The notes beneath the pieces were generated by a model. The model did not search any database. It had not been told where the DNA came from and worked only from the letters and a program-made list of their open reading frames with translations. The position numbers and the translations under genes were made by a program. A DNA stretch of 64,000 nucleotides from Amnibacterium endophyticum (GTDB lineage: Bacteria; Actinomycetota; Actinomycetes; Actinomycetales; Microbacteriaceae), in contig NZ_JBHUEA010000005.1 in NCBI RefSeq assembly GCF_042680685.1, positions 94,308 to 158,307 on the forward strand. The letters run 5' to 3'. Positions 44,039 through 52,335 of this stretch are shown piece after piece. Position 1 is the stretch's first letter. Each line of letters opens with the position of its first letter.

Positions 44039-44862
44039 TTTGCGCTCCCTGACTCCTGCCCCCACGCCTCGCGCTTCTTGTCCGCGATGATGCGGTCGAA
44101 CGTAAACGAGGAGAGGGCGTGCGCAACGTCCAACCCCTCGAACACGTCGGTCTGGGTGCCATCGAAGATCGCTCGGGTATCCACATTCAGAAGCACGCGC
44201 CGTGCATCTCCGCCGCCCTGCGGCTCGCCAGTGACGACGACCTGCGCAGCCATAGGGTGCTCGTCGCTCTTCTCGATGTCGCGGACGAACTGAAACCTGG
44301 TCAGCAGCTCACGGCCGGGCAGGGCTCGCTCGGGAGCCGGGGCACGCACGATCGAGACGACGTCCGCCATCGTGTCCGACGGCTCGAGCGGCACAAAGTT
44401 GACGTAGGTGTACTCGCCGAACACAGGCGCCGGAACGGGCAAGTTGAACTCGGTCAGGAACTCGACGAGCAGGCCCCACAGGCGAACGTATTCGGTGCGG
44501 AGGGCGTCGTATCCGGGGTACTTGCGACCGACACCCTCATCGCGCCAGTTCAACACCAGGCGATCAGCCTGCGTCTGGATGAGCATTCCGTTGCTCGGGT
44601 TGACTGCCCAGATCCGGACGGGCTGGCTGGCGTTGAGCTGAAACTGGAAGCTCGGCTCAAGTTGGAGCTGCACGAGCTGAGAGGGCGGGACGGCTGGCAC
44701 GTCCTGGATGTGGGAGTAGTCCTGCTCCCACTTGGCCTGCAGACGGCTCAACTGGTAGGACCCGAGGCTCGGAACGGGGGGGTACTCGAGGCTCAGTGCC
44801 GCTTCGGCGACTGGTGGGCGCTCGAACTGCGGCTGAGCGTCGCGGTTGTACCACTCCGTCAC
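44035..44862 (-). CDS. TIGR04255-family protein, first gene of a four-gene operon
   Basis: A 275-residue protein. FERPPVAEAALSLEYPP at the N-terminus, the central VRIWAVNPSNGMLIQTQADR followed by LVLNWRD, and the later YPGYDALRTEYVRLW match the TIGR04255 pattern of sporadically distributed proteins of unknown function. No catalytic or membrane motif is visible. Its stop overlaps the next gene, and four genes run together on the minus strand. The family's patchy distribution and the mobile-element setting make a defence or addiction role conceivable, but that is inference. Confidence 0.7.
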   Translation of the reverse strand: MTEWYNRDAQPQFERPPVAEAALSLEYPPVPSLGSYQLSRLQAKWEQDYSHIQDVPAVPPSQLVQLQLEPSFQFQLNASQPVRIWAVNPSNGMLIQTQADRLVLNWRDEGVGRKYPGYDALRTEYVRLWGLLVEFLTEFNLPVPAPVFGEYTYVNFVPLEPSDTMADVVSIVRAPAPERALPGRELLTRFQFVRDIEKSDEHPMAAQVVVTGEPQGGGDARRVLLNVDTRAIFDGTQTDVFEGLDVAHALSSFTFDRIIADKKREAWGQESGSAK

Positions 44863-44941
44863 GAGGATGAGGGTATCGGGGTGACCAGGTGGCGCGCTGC
44901 GCCCTGTAGGAGTGACCCTGCTCGTCGGTAGAGGGCGCGGT

Positions 44942-45541
44942 TCACGCGCTGCTCCGTCCCAGTGCGCGGTACACGCTGGAGCGGCTCACCTTGAAGTAGG
45001 ACGCGATGGCAGAGGCGGACTTGCCTTTGTCGTGCATCTCCTGGGCGTGATCGATCTGCTCGGCAGTCAGTGCGGCGGGGCGCCCCCCGCGCCTTCCGCT
45101 CTGCGCGGCGGCGTCGAGACCGGCGCGTGTTCGCTCGATCAGGAACGACCGCTCCATAGAAGCGAAGATCGCTAGCAGCGACAGCATCGCCATCCCGGTT
45201 GTGGTGCGCGTGTTCAGACCGTCCACGACGGACTCGACGTGGATGTTGCGCTTCACGAGATCCTCGATCAGAAGGATCGTGTGCCCGGAACTTCGGCCAA
45301 GACGATCGAGCTTGAACAACACGACCGTGTCGTTGGGCTCGACCGTGGCAAGCATTCGGTCCAGCTCTGGCCGGCTGGCCTTCGCGCCGCTCACGCCTCT
45401 GTCGATGAAGAGATCCCCCTTGCGCTGCACCGATCCCCGCTCCATCAGGACCTTGATCTGTCCGGCCTCGTCTTGGGATGCCTTGCTCACGCGCACATAC
45501 CCGAACCGGCGGCCCGGAGGTGATGATGTCCCAATCGCCAT
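44942..45541 (-). CDS. Serine recombinase of the resolvase/invertase class
   Basis: A 199-residue site-specific recombinase. The catalytic serine is Ser19 in FGYVRVSKASQDEAGQ, LFKLDRLGRSSGHTI carries the active-site arginines, and FASMERSFLIERTRAGL the E-helix. A short HTH (GKSASAIASYFKVSRSSVYRAL) ends the protein, as in Tn3/Hin-type enzymes. It is too short to be the element's integrase and more likely resolves dimers or inverts a segment. Confidence 0.9.
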   Translation of the reverse strand: MAIGTSSPPGRRFGYVRVSKASQDEAGQIKVLMERGSVQRKGDLFIDRGVSGAKASRPELDRMLATVEPNDTVVLFKLDRLGRSSGHTILLIEDLVKRNIHVESVVDGLNTRTTTGMAMLSLLAIFASMERSFLIERTRAGLDAAAQSGRRGGRPAALTAEQIDHAQEMHDKGKSASAIASYFKVSRSSVYRALGRSSA

Positions 45542-45692
45542 GTTTCAATACTACACCAATAGACACGTGAGTTCTGGAACAACATCCTGGCCGTAGGGCA
45601 GGTGCTCCGTCATCCGATCGTTTGTGACACCCAAGTCAGGAGAGCTGCGCTCGCCGCAGTCCGGCGCCAGCCGTGCCTCGCCAGAGGAGCAA

Positions 45693-45716
45693 TCAACAAT
45701 TTTGAACGGTTGTTGA
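45693..45716. promoter_or_regulatory. Inverted repeat over a TTGACA box
   Basis: TCAACAA (45693-45699) and TTGTTGA (45710-45716) form a perfect 7-bp inverted repeat; the right arm overlaps a TTGACA hexamer (45713-45718) some 60 nt before the 45777 gene. This looks like an operator on a promoter, although no convincing -10 box was found at 16-18 nt. Confidence 0.35.
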
Positions 45717-45776
45717 CAACTGGGGGGTGCAAGCGGCACGCTTGGCCCGACCTAACAATCTCTACATCTCAAACGA

Positions 45777-46328
45777 ATGATCGGACGCGCCGTGGTCAGA
45801 TTCCGCCAGCAACTGGTAGTCGACATCACACGCATGTCGCCAGCTCAGGTCGAGGCGCTGAAGCACTTCATCAGCACTCTCTTCGTCATACCGACGCAGG
45901 AGGACGAGGAGTCGGTACACGGATGGACCCGCACAGCCGCCGCGAGCGCGATCCTCGACCTGCGGGCCAACGGTAAGACCGTGCAGGAGGCGGTCCTCCA
46001 CGCCGAGACGCTCGCGGATGACGGCTTCGTCAGCCGCGACCTCGTCTACCAGCTCGGCAGCTACAACCCAGAGCGGCAACTACGCGGTTTCACCCGCGCG
46101 CTCAACAACACCGTGAAGTCACTCAAGATTGATGGCGCCATAGCGGACGATGCCGCCGACCCCATGGCGCCCGTCTATGAGCGTGACGGCGTGCGGTCCA
46201 AGGTCGCACTCGGGTTTGAAATGCCAATAGAACTCCGAGCCGTCTTCGCGGCGGCGTACGGCCTCCTCCGATCCGGGGCGGATGAAGACCTCGAGGATGA
46301 ACACGACTGGGAGCAGGGGGAGGACTGA
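45777..46328 (+). CDS. Hypothetical element protein with acidic tail
   Basis: A 183-residue soluble, mostly helical protein. It starts with RFRQQLVVDITRMSPAQVEAL and ends in a strongly acidic tail (DEDLEDEHDWEQGED). No family was recognised. Its codon use is less G+C-biased than the flanking chromosome, in line with the rest of the element. The start lacks a clear ribosome site. It is transcribed away from the resolvase gene, with the inverted repeat at 45693-45716 between them. Confidence 0.55.
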   Translation: MIGRAVVRFRQQLVVDITRMSPAQVEALKHFISTLFVIPTQEDEESVHGWTRTAAASAILDLRANGKTVQEAVLHAETLADDGFVSRDLVYQLGSYNPERQLRGFTRALNNTVKSLKIDGAIADDAADPMAPVYERDGVRSKVALGFEMPIELRAVFAAAYGLLRSGADEDLEDEHDWEQGED

Positions 46329-46442
46329 GCGCCCGCTGCCCGCGCACTGCGGCACCTTGCGTAGCGCCGAAGCGCGTTCTCCGGTTTTTAGATGACCGAC
46401 CCCAACGAACGGCATCGCACTCCGCCACCCGAAGGAGATCCC

Positions 46443-46643
46443 ATGGTTCACCCCGCTCACCCATTCGCCATCGAGTACTGCCCAATCTGCGAAACCCAGA
46501 CCGAGGCCAAGTACGTCGGCCACGACGACACGCACTTCGTCCGTCGATGCATGGACTGTCAGACAGACCACCGATCGGCATGGATTGTGCCTGCCAGGCC
46601 AAGTGAGGTTGAGTTCCCCGGCTCGCTCGGTCGACTCTCTTGA
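46443..46643 (+). CDS. Small zinc-ribbon protein
   Basis: A 66-residue protein with CPIC and CMDC pairs spaced for one zinc ribbon (YCPICETQTEA, then RRCMDCQTDHR). ATG at 46443 was chosen because AAGGAGA lies 4-5 nt upstream; a longer frame from 46392 has no such site. Actinobacterial elements often carry small zinc-ribbon proteins of this type; the role is unknown. Confidence 0.5.
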   Translation: MVHPAHPFAIEYCPICETQTEAKYVGHDDTHFVRRCMDCQTDHRSAWIVPARPSEVEFPGSLGRLS

Positions 46644-46743
46644 GGTCGAGTCTGACGAGGCAGGGCGGGACGAATCGCTTGAGTTCTCCGACTCCCCCTC
46701 GAGCGGGCGCACTCAGCCTCACGGACGAGTGCTTGCGATTCTG

Positions 46744-47379
46744 CTAGTTGGCTGCGGACAGTTCACCCGCAGCCCTCTCCTCCTCCGCCGCGTCTTGTTG
46801 CTCGGTGGTCAGAAGCTCCGGAGCGGGCTCGGGCTTCTCGGTGACCTTGGGGCGGCCAGCAACTCTCGCGTAGAGCCAGAGCGCGACCGCGACTCGCCCC
46901 CGGTTGTCGCCCGAACTTGTCTTGACGCCGGCGTCCGACCGACGCTGGCGTGAGGCTTGAACAAGTTGAACGACGCCCGTGGCCACCGTGACGACGAAGA
47001 CGGCCAGTGCGAGCAGGTAGGCCCACAGCCCGGTCGTGGCGAGCAGGGGGTAAGCGAGCGGGACACTGGCGACGGCGGCTGCGGCTCCGAGCAAGAACAG
47101 AACAACTCCCGCACTCAATAGGACAAGCGGGAACGGGAACCGCTCGCGGTAGTAGAGCTCGTCGGCCGCGAATCGAACCAGCCGATCCAGTGAGGAGTCC
47201 GTGGCCGTTGAGAAGGATGCGGCGGGCGCTTCGGCGGAAGGACTTGTTGCGCTGCGCACTACTTTCACGAGACGCTCGAGAGTTCGAAGGCGGGATTTCT
47301 CGCGCGCGATTGGGCCAGCCGCTGCCAGGATTGCGGCGGGTACCCCAGCGAGAGCCACGATGGTGGCCGAATCGGCCAT
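46744..47379 (-). CDS. Hypothetical membrane protein
   Basis: A 211-residue protein. A short hydrophobic N-terminal stretch (VALAGVPAAILAAAG) and two strong membrane segments near residues 82-135 (LVLLSAGVVLFLLGAAAAVA and LWAYLLALAVFVVTVATGVV) are separated by a short loop. The C-terminal 60 residues are charged and likely cytoplasmic. No family was recognised. It could be a membrane effector or an orphan passenger. Confidence 0.5.
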   Translation of the reverse strand: MADSATIVALAGVPAAILAAAGPIAREKSRLRTLERLVKVVRSATSPSAEAPAASFSTATDSSLDRLVRFAADELYYRERFPFPLVLLSAGVVLFLLGAAAAVASVPLAYPLLATTGLWAYLLALAVFVVTVATGVVQLVQASRQRRSDAGVKTSSGDNRGRVAVALWLYARVAGRPKVTEKPEPAPELLTTEQQDAAEEERAAGELSAAN

Positions 47380-47611
47380 GCTCCGAATCTAAGGACGAGC
47401 GTGACAACCCGAGTAGTCCCAGAAGGAGCGATACCTAGGCTGCGCACGACAGGCGTCCTCGGCTCCGCGCGGCGCGTAGACGCTTCGACCGCGAGGCCGA
47501 AGCCGTCGCGCTCACGCCAAAATCCCTGTCCGACATCGGGCTCGGCGATGATGCCGTTCACGTGGCCAGCCGGGTCCAGTCAGGGACTGATTCGGCTTCG
47601 GGAACATCCCT

Positions 47612-47896
47612 GTGCAGGTCATGGGGCATGCGCTCGCCTGGCCACAGAAGGCGGTCCTGGTGCTGTGGGTCGACTCCCAGGATCAGCGTCACGAGGTCCG
47701 GGTGTGGTCAGGGACCGTGGTCCAGACGGACCCACGACCCACGCCACGTGACGATTGTGAAGAGAGGATGCTCGCGGCCGCTCTGATTCCGGGGCACGCG
47801 GGCGTCGAAGCGGTCATCTGCTTCAGCTGCGCCGCGATCCAGCCAGCCATCACCGCGCACGAGGCGCGGCAACGAGAAGGGATCTCAACTTCGTGA
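47612..47896 (+). CDS. Doubtful small ORF
   Basis: A frame of 94 codons from GTG (or 91 from ATG at 47621) in the 626-nt gap before the restriction enzyme gene. It has VLVLWVDSQDQRHEVRVWSG, which looks protein-like, and CFSC near the end, but no ribosome site. It may be a remnant. Nothing else coding-like is seen in 47380-48005. Confidence 0.25.
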   Translation: MQVMGHALAWPQKAVLVLWVDSQDQRHEVRVWSGTVVQTDPRPTPRDDCEERMLAAALIPGHAGVEAVICFSCAAIQPAITAHEARQREGISTS

Positions 47897-48005
47897 GTGA
47901 AGGGCGCGGTTGATGCTCCTGACACGGCTGGACTTGGCCATGTCGTCGCGGCCCGTCAGGAGGCGCGGCGGGTACGGTCCCCGTGTGGTGGCGCCGAACC
48001 TTTCC

Positions 48006-50762
48006 ATGCGCGAGATCCGAAATCGGGCCGGAGCATTCGCGGCCCGGTGGTCAGGGGATCACTATGAGAGGGGCGAGTCTCAGTCGTTCTGGAACGAGTT
48101 CTTGGCCATCTTTGGAATTGACCGCAAGCGTGTCGCCTACTTCGAGAAGCGGGCCGACCGCTTCTCCACGGGCCGAGGAGGGTTCATCGACCTCTTTTGG
48201 CCAGGGATGCTGCTCGTCGAGCAAAAGAGTCTTGGAAAAGACCTCGAGGTCGCAGATGCGCAGGCATTCGACTACCTCGACCGGCTGTCACCTAGGGATT
48301 TTCCGATCGCCGTCGTCGTTTCAGATTTCGCCCGGATTCGCCTGACGCGCTTTGGGGAGAACGGGCCCGAGACCACTTTGTTCGAGACTCGAGACCTTGC
48401 CAAGGAAATCGACCGCTTCACGTTCCTCGCGGGTTACGTCCAGCGCGATTTCTCTGCGGCGCACGAGGAAGCAGTCAACGCCCGAGCTGTCGAGCTGCTG
48501 AGCGTGCTGTACCGCGCCGTGGTGGCCGATCACTTCACCGACCACGAGGCATCCGTATTCATCACGCGAGTTTTGTTCCTGCTGTTCGGGGACGACACCG
48601 GATTGTGGGCACGCGGTCTATTTCACGATCTTGTGGATCGAACGCCGGAGGATGGTGAGTCGCTCGCAGGAGTACTCGAGAGCCTCTTCCGCGCCCTCGA
48701 TCGTCCAGAGGATCAGCGGTCGAGCCGGCTCAGCGCGTCGATCGCTCCTTTCCCCTACGTGAATGGCGGGTTGTTCAACGAGCACATCGAAGTGCCACCG
48801 TTCGATTCAGCCATGCGCGAGGCACTCCTCGACTGCTGCCGATTTGACTGGGGATCAATCAGTCCGGACGTCTTCGGCAGCATGTTCCAGGCGGTGAAGT
48901 CGAAAGAGGACAGGCGAGCCCACGGCGAGCACTACACGACGCCCGAGAACATCGCCAAAACAATCGACCCTCTCTTCATGGACGGACTTCGCTCGCAACT
49001 CAGCGCGGCCGGCGCCTCAGTAACGCGGTTGAGGGCGCTGCAGAAGTCGCTTGGGTTGTACCGCTTTCTTGATCCCGCTTGTGGGTGCGGCAACTTTCTC
49101 GTAGTGGCGTACCGCGAGATGCGGGCATTTGAGCTTGAGATCATGCGCCGTATACGCCAGTTGACCAACACGGAGGTGCTCGGCGGGTATCACGTTGCGG
49201 ACGAACTGCAGGTTCGACCCGATCAGTTCTACGGGATCGAGATCGAGGAATGGCCCGCTGCAATCGCGCGAACTGCGCTGTTTCTCGTGGACCATCAGGC
49301 CAACATGGAGTTGGCGCAGGAGTTCGGTGAGGCTCCCGATCGGCTACCGATCAGAGACGCGGCCACGATTGTCATCGGCAATGCAATCCGACTGGACTGG
49401 TCCTCCGTCGTTGCTCCGACTGACACGACGTTTGTCTTCGGGAATCCTCCCTTCGTCGGCATGGCATGGATGAGCGAGAGTCAGCAGGAAGACAACCGAC
49501 TGGCTTTCGCAGGACTGGAAGAGGCGCGCGGCGAGCGTACTGGTCGATTGGACTATGTCGCGTGCTGGTATGCGAAAGCCCTAAGATACGCTTGCGGCCG
49601 CCGCGTGCGGTTTGCCTTCGTGTCCACGAACAGTCTCAGCCAGGGAGACCAAGCACGCGCGCTCGATCCCATCTTTCGTCGGGCTGGAATGACGATTGAC
49701 TTCGGCCACCGCACCTTCAAGTGGTCGTCGGGGGCAACGAACGCCGCTGCCGTGTACTGCGTGATCATCGGCTTCTCACGGACGGGCACAACGGCCATCA
49801 AGCGGCTCTTCGACTACCCCGACATCGCGGGTCAGCCCCTCGAGACTAAGGCCGTCAACATCAACTTCTATCTCGTTGACTCAGACCTGCCCGGACCAGC
49901 CAAGCGATCAAAGCCACTGCTGGCCGGGTTACCCGATATGTCCAAGGGTAGCCAGCCGACGGACGGCGGCCATCTCATAGTCGCACCCAACAACTATGAC
50001 GAGGTGGCGGCCGACAGCATCGCCACGAAGTACCTCCGACCGTTCCGCCAGTCAAAAGAGATGCTCTATGCGCTGGATCGCTGGTGCCTGTGGCTGGATG
50101 ATGCCGCCCCGTCCGACCTGGTGGCATCCCCAGTGCTGCGGTCGCGGTTGAATGGCGTTAGAGAGGCCCGTGCTGCTAGTCCGACGGCATCGGTCAGGTC
50201 CGCCGCGTCCTCGCCGGCCCGATTCACTCAAGACCGTCAGCCGCACACAGCGTATCTTGCACTTCCCGAGGTTAGCGGCGAGAGCCGCGACTACATCCCC
50301 ATGCGCTATTTCGAGCCGGACGTGATCGCTGGTAACAAGCTGATCCTCGTACCCGAGTGCCCACTGTGGCTATTCACATACCTTCAGTCGGCAGCGTTCA
50401 CGGCATGGGTCAAGGCTTTCGCTGGCCGATTGAAGGCCGATCCCAGCATCAGCCCAGATTTGACCTACTGCGTTTTCCCGTTCCTGGAGCCGGGAAGCAA
50501 GAGAGCCCGATTCGAGCAGGCTGGAAAGAGGATTCTTGAGGCGCGAGCTGAGTTCCCGGCGGAAAACCTGGCCACGCTCTACAACCCGCTGGCGATGCCA
50601 CAAACCTTGCGCTCCGCACATCTCGCAGCCGATCGATTGGTCGACGGCATGTACGGCCTTACCCGGCCAACTGAAAGTGCTCGCGTCGCTGCCCTGCTGA
50701 AGGCTCACCACTGGTTGATCGGCACGATCGAGCAGCCACTTGAACTGCGGCCGGTTCCGTAG
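48006..50762 (+). CDS. MmeI-like type IIL restriction-modification fusion enzyme
   Basis: A single 918-residue polypeptide that joins nuclease, N6-adenine methyltransferase and DNA recognition. The N-terminal PD-(D/E)XK site is seen in GFIDLFWPGMLLVEQKS (about Asp62, Glu72, Lys74). Methyltransferase motifs follow: X as GEHYTTPENI (~307), I as DPACGCGNF (~356) and IV as NPPF (~480). The last 400 residues are the target-recognition and helical parts. ATG at 48006 gives almost exactly the length of MmeI (919) and starts at the conserved MREIRNRAGAFAARW. Such enzymes need no separate methylase and can defend against phage. Confidence 0.88.
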   Translation: MREIRNRAGAFAARWSGDHYERGESQSFWNEFLAIFGIDRKRVAYFEKRADRFSTGRGGFIDLFWPGMLLVEQKSLGKDLEVADAQAFDYLDRLSPRDFPIAVVVSDFARIRLTRFGENGPETTLFETRDLAKEIDRFTFLAGYVQRDFSAAHEEAVNARAVELLSVLYRAVVADHFTDHEASVFITRVLFLLFGDDTGLWARGLFHDLVDRTPEDGESLAGVLESLFRALDRPEDQRSSRLSASIAPFPYVNGGLFNEHIEVPPFDSAMREALLDCCRFDWGSISPDVFGSMFQAVKSKEDRRAHGEHYTTPENIAKTIDPLFMDGLRSQLSAAGASVTRLRALQKSLGLYRFLDPACGCGNFLVVAYREMRAFELEIMRRIRQLTNTEVLGGYHVADELQVRPDQFYGIEIEEWPAAIARTALFLVDHQANMELAQEFGEAPDRLPIRDAATIVIGNAIRLDWSSVVAPTDTTFVFGNPPFVGMAWMSESQQEDNRLAFAGLEEARGERTGRLDYVACWYAKALRYACGRRVRFAFVSTNSLSQGDQARALDPIFRRAGMTIDFGHRTFKWSSGATNAAAVYCVIIGFSRTGTTAIKRLFDYPDIAGQPLETKAVNINFYLVDSDLPGPAKRSKPLLAGLPDMSKGSQPTDGGHLIVAPNNYDEVAADSIATKYLRPFRQSKEMLYALDRWCLWLDDAAPSDLVASPVLRSRLNGVREARAASPTASVRSAASSPARFTQDRQPHTAYLALPEVSGESRDYIPMRYFEPDVIAGNKLILVPECPLWLFTYLQSAAFTAWVKAFAGRLKADPSISPDLTYCVFPFLEPGSKRARFEQAGKRILEARAEFPAENLATLYNPLAMPQTLRSAHLAADRLVDGMYGLTRPTESARVAALLKAHHWLIGTIEQPLELRPVP

Positions 50763-50816
50763 GAATTGTGCTCCATCGCTGAAACGGCCCGTCCGGGTTG
50801 ACGTTCATATTTGCGG

Positions 50817-50856
50817 CTCTAAGGCTGGCGTGCGTTCGTCTGTTCCAGCCTTAGAG
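50817..50856 (+). terminator. Terminator behind the MmeI-like gene
   Basis: A perfect 12-bp inverted repeat CTCTAAGGCTGG / CCAGCCTTAGAG (50817-50828 with 50845-50856) with a 16-nt loop, 54 nt after the stop. Confidence 0.6.
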
Positions 50857-50936
50857 TGAGTTGAGCTCGCCTTTCCCTCGCTCACAAATGTTCTTCCGGA
50901 TTGCGTAGGTGCCGAGAGTCAGCGATACTAGATGAC

Positions 50937-51659
50937 GTGTCAACCTGGCCAGCAGCCGGCCGCGTCTCGTCGCGCTTGTCGTCGTCTCGAGTTCAACTCG
51001 AGATTTGGCGCGCAGTGGCCGAGATCGCCGCTACAGATCCCGACGTAGTTGTGAGGTTGGCTTCAACGGCGCCAAACGACCTGGGCGTCGTGCTGAGGAA
51101 GCCGGGCAAATCCAGAACGGAGCTCTTCCTTACTACTCGCCGAGGCGTGCGGCTGGTACGCGAAGGCGTGACGACTACCTGGTCGTGGGCTCACGTGGTC
51201 ACCTCCGATCCATTGCCGTTCTGTGCGGCGGTGATGGACGCGGCGATATGGGCGCAGGCGTCAATCCCAATCTCAACTTCAGCACAGGCAGCGGGCGCCA
51301 TAGCCATCCGAGAAATCCTGAACGTCACCAGCCTTTGGGGTGAGAACGTGCAGGTATACAACCGCTACATGCACACGGACGATCCCACCCGCCCCTACCT
51401 CGCTCCGCTTCCCGACTTTCCATCACTGCGAAACGCAGTGCGAGATCAGGTTCGGAGTTCCGTCAACTTCGGCGACCATGTCGCGCTTGATCGGTGGTGG
51501 CTCGTGACGTACTTCGGAAAGCACGTAGCCGTCGTCGACTTCGAGTCGGGCGTGCTGCATCAGACAGACCGAGTCGAACGACTTCCGGTCGGGTTCGGTG
51601 TCGATGGGCGGAAGGCAATTAGGGGCCTCGTCATGGATCTGATCAGCCGAGAGTGCTAA
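50937..51659 (+). CDS. Hypothetical protein downstream of the restriction enzyme
   Basis: A 240-residue protein from a GTG at 50937, or 252 from ATG at 50901. No family was recognised. It has an Ala/Ser-rich N-terminal third, strands such as DLGVVLRKPGKSRTELFLTT and a C-terminal WWLVTYFGKHVAVVDFESGV. No membrane or catalytic motif is evident. It follows the restriction enzyme gene on the same strand, but a terminator lies between them. Confidence 0.5.
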   Translation: MSTWPAAGRVSSRLSSSRVQLEIWRAVAEIAATDPDVVVRLASTAPNDLGVVLRKPGKSRTELFLTTRRGVRLVREGVTTTWSWAHVVTSDPLPFCAAVMDAAIWAQASIPISTSAQAAGAIAIREILNVTSLWGENVQVYNRYMHTDDPTRPYLAPLPDFPSLRNAVRDQVRSSVNFGDHVALDRWWLVTYFGKHVAVVDFESGVLHQTDRVERLPVGFGVDGRKAIRGLVMDLISREC

Positions 51660-51711
51660 TTAGGTCCGAGACGTGACTGGTCGGTGCCGATCGGCTCGCG
51701 CCCCTGACGAA

Positions 51712-51942
51712 TCATCTCCATTTGTCCTCGATGATGATCTGCTTTGTTCTGGGGCGGGAGAGTTGCACAGCTTCGGCGATCTCCGAGATTGGGACGCCTG
51801 CTCGGGCAGCAGCAACAATTGCCTCGTCCCGCTGGCGCATCGCGCGCATGAGTTGAACCCTGTAGTCACCATCGACGATACGCACGCGCTCGGCGGCCCG
51901 CTGCATCCGCTGAAGCAGTGTTGAGATTGTCCTGTCACTCAT
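51712..51942 (-). CDS. Small helix-turn-helix protein, downstream member of a pair
   Basis: A 76-residue protein with a long N-terminal helix (TLLQRMQRAAERVRIVDGDYR) and a helix-turn-helix-like end (AGVPISEIAEAVQLSRPRTKQII). Its start lies inside the end of the upstream HTH gene (8-nt overlap). The general plan is the same as that of its neighbour: helix, RDEAI/RNEMI, then HTH with SR-R. Likely a DNA-binding partner in replication or excision control of the element. Confidence 0.6.
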   Translation of the reverse strand: MSDRTISTLLQRMQRAAERVRIVDGDYRVQLMRAMRQRDEAIVAAARAGVPISEIAEAVQLSRPRTKQIIIEDKWR

Positions 51943-52213
51943 CGGAGCCCTCCGCTCTCAACTGGTAGATCCTGTTTCGAGAAAGTCCGGAAACATGTTG
52001 GAGGTGACGAATCGCAACCCGGTTGTTGGCGGCGTCGCGGATCATCTCATTCCGCTCATCTAGTAGTTCTCTCCTGCGCTGAGCGTAGAGCAGGTCCAGG
52101 TCTGCGATCTGCTGGCACACCTCCTCGAGGTTCTGCAACGCAAGCGTGAACGCAAGGCTCGTAATTTTCCCACGCGGCCCAATGTTGAGGGCACTGGACG
52201 CCGTATTGACCAT
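51935..52213 (-). CDS. Small helix-turn-helix protein, upstream member of a pair
   Basis: A 92-residue protein. NLEEVCQQIADLDLLYAQRRREL is a probable coiled helix, followed by NRVAIRHLQHVSGLSRNRIYQLRAE, a helix-turn-helix with the recognition helix at the end. ATG at 52213 is preferred over a TTG at 52285. It lies directly downstream of rep, so it may regulate copy number or excision. Confidence 0.6.
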   Translation of the reverse strand: MVNTASSALNIGPRGKITSLAFTLALQNLEEVCQQIADLDLLYAQRRRELLDERNEMIRDAANNRVAIRHLQHVSGLSRNRIYQLRAEGSDE

Positions 52214-52335
52214 CTGATTGCAGCCTTTCGCCAAGGGGCCCCTGCCCTGGACTATCGGTATTGCGATCGCAGACTGAAATGACAACCGCCTGGGTGTGAG
52301 CGCTACCGATGCCGCCCGCCGCCCCAGCTAATGCA

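Noticed and set aside
44942..45541. The 199-residue serine recombinase as the integrase of the element
   Set aside because: It is of the short resolvase/invertase class and lies inside the element, whereas the 534-residue enzyme has the integrase architecture and abuts the attachment site.
45713..45759. Complete sigma-70-type promoter using TTGACA at 45713
   Set aside because: At 16-18 nt downstream there is only GC-rich sequence; the nearest TAACAAT is about 34 nt away, too far for a normal promoter.
48006..50762. Part of a BREX or DISARM system
   Set aside because: Those systems need several partner genes (for example PglZ, BrxC, DrmABC), none of which is seen. The order of domains in one chain fits an MmeI-like stand-alone enzyme.
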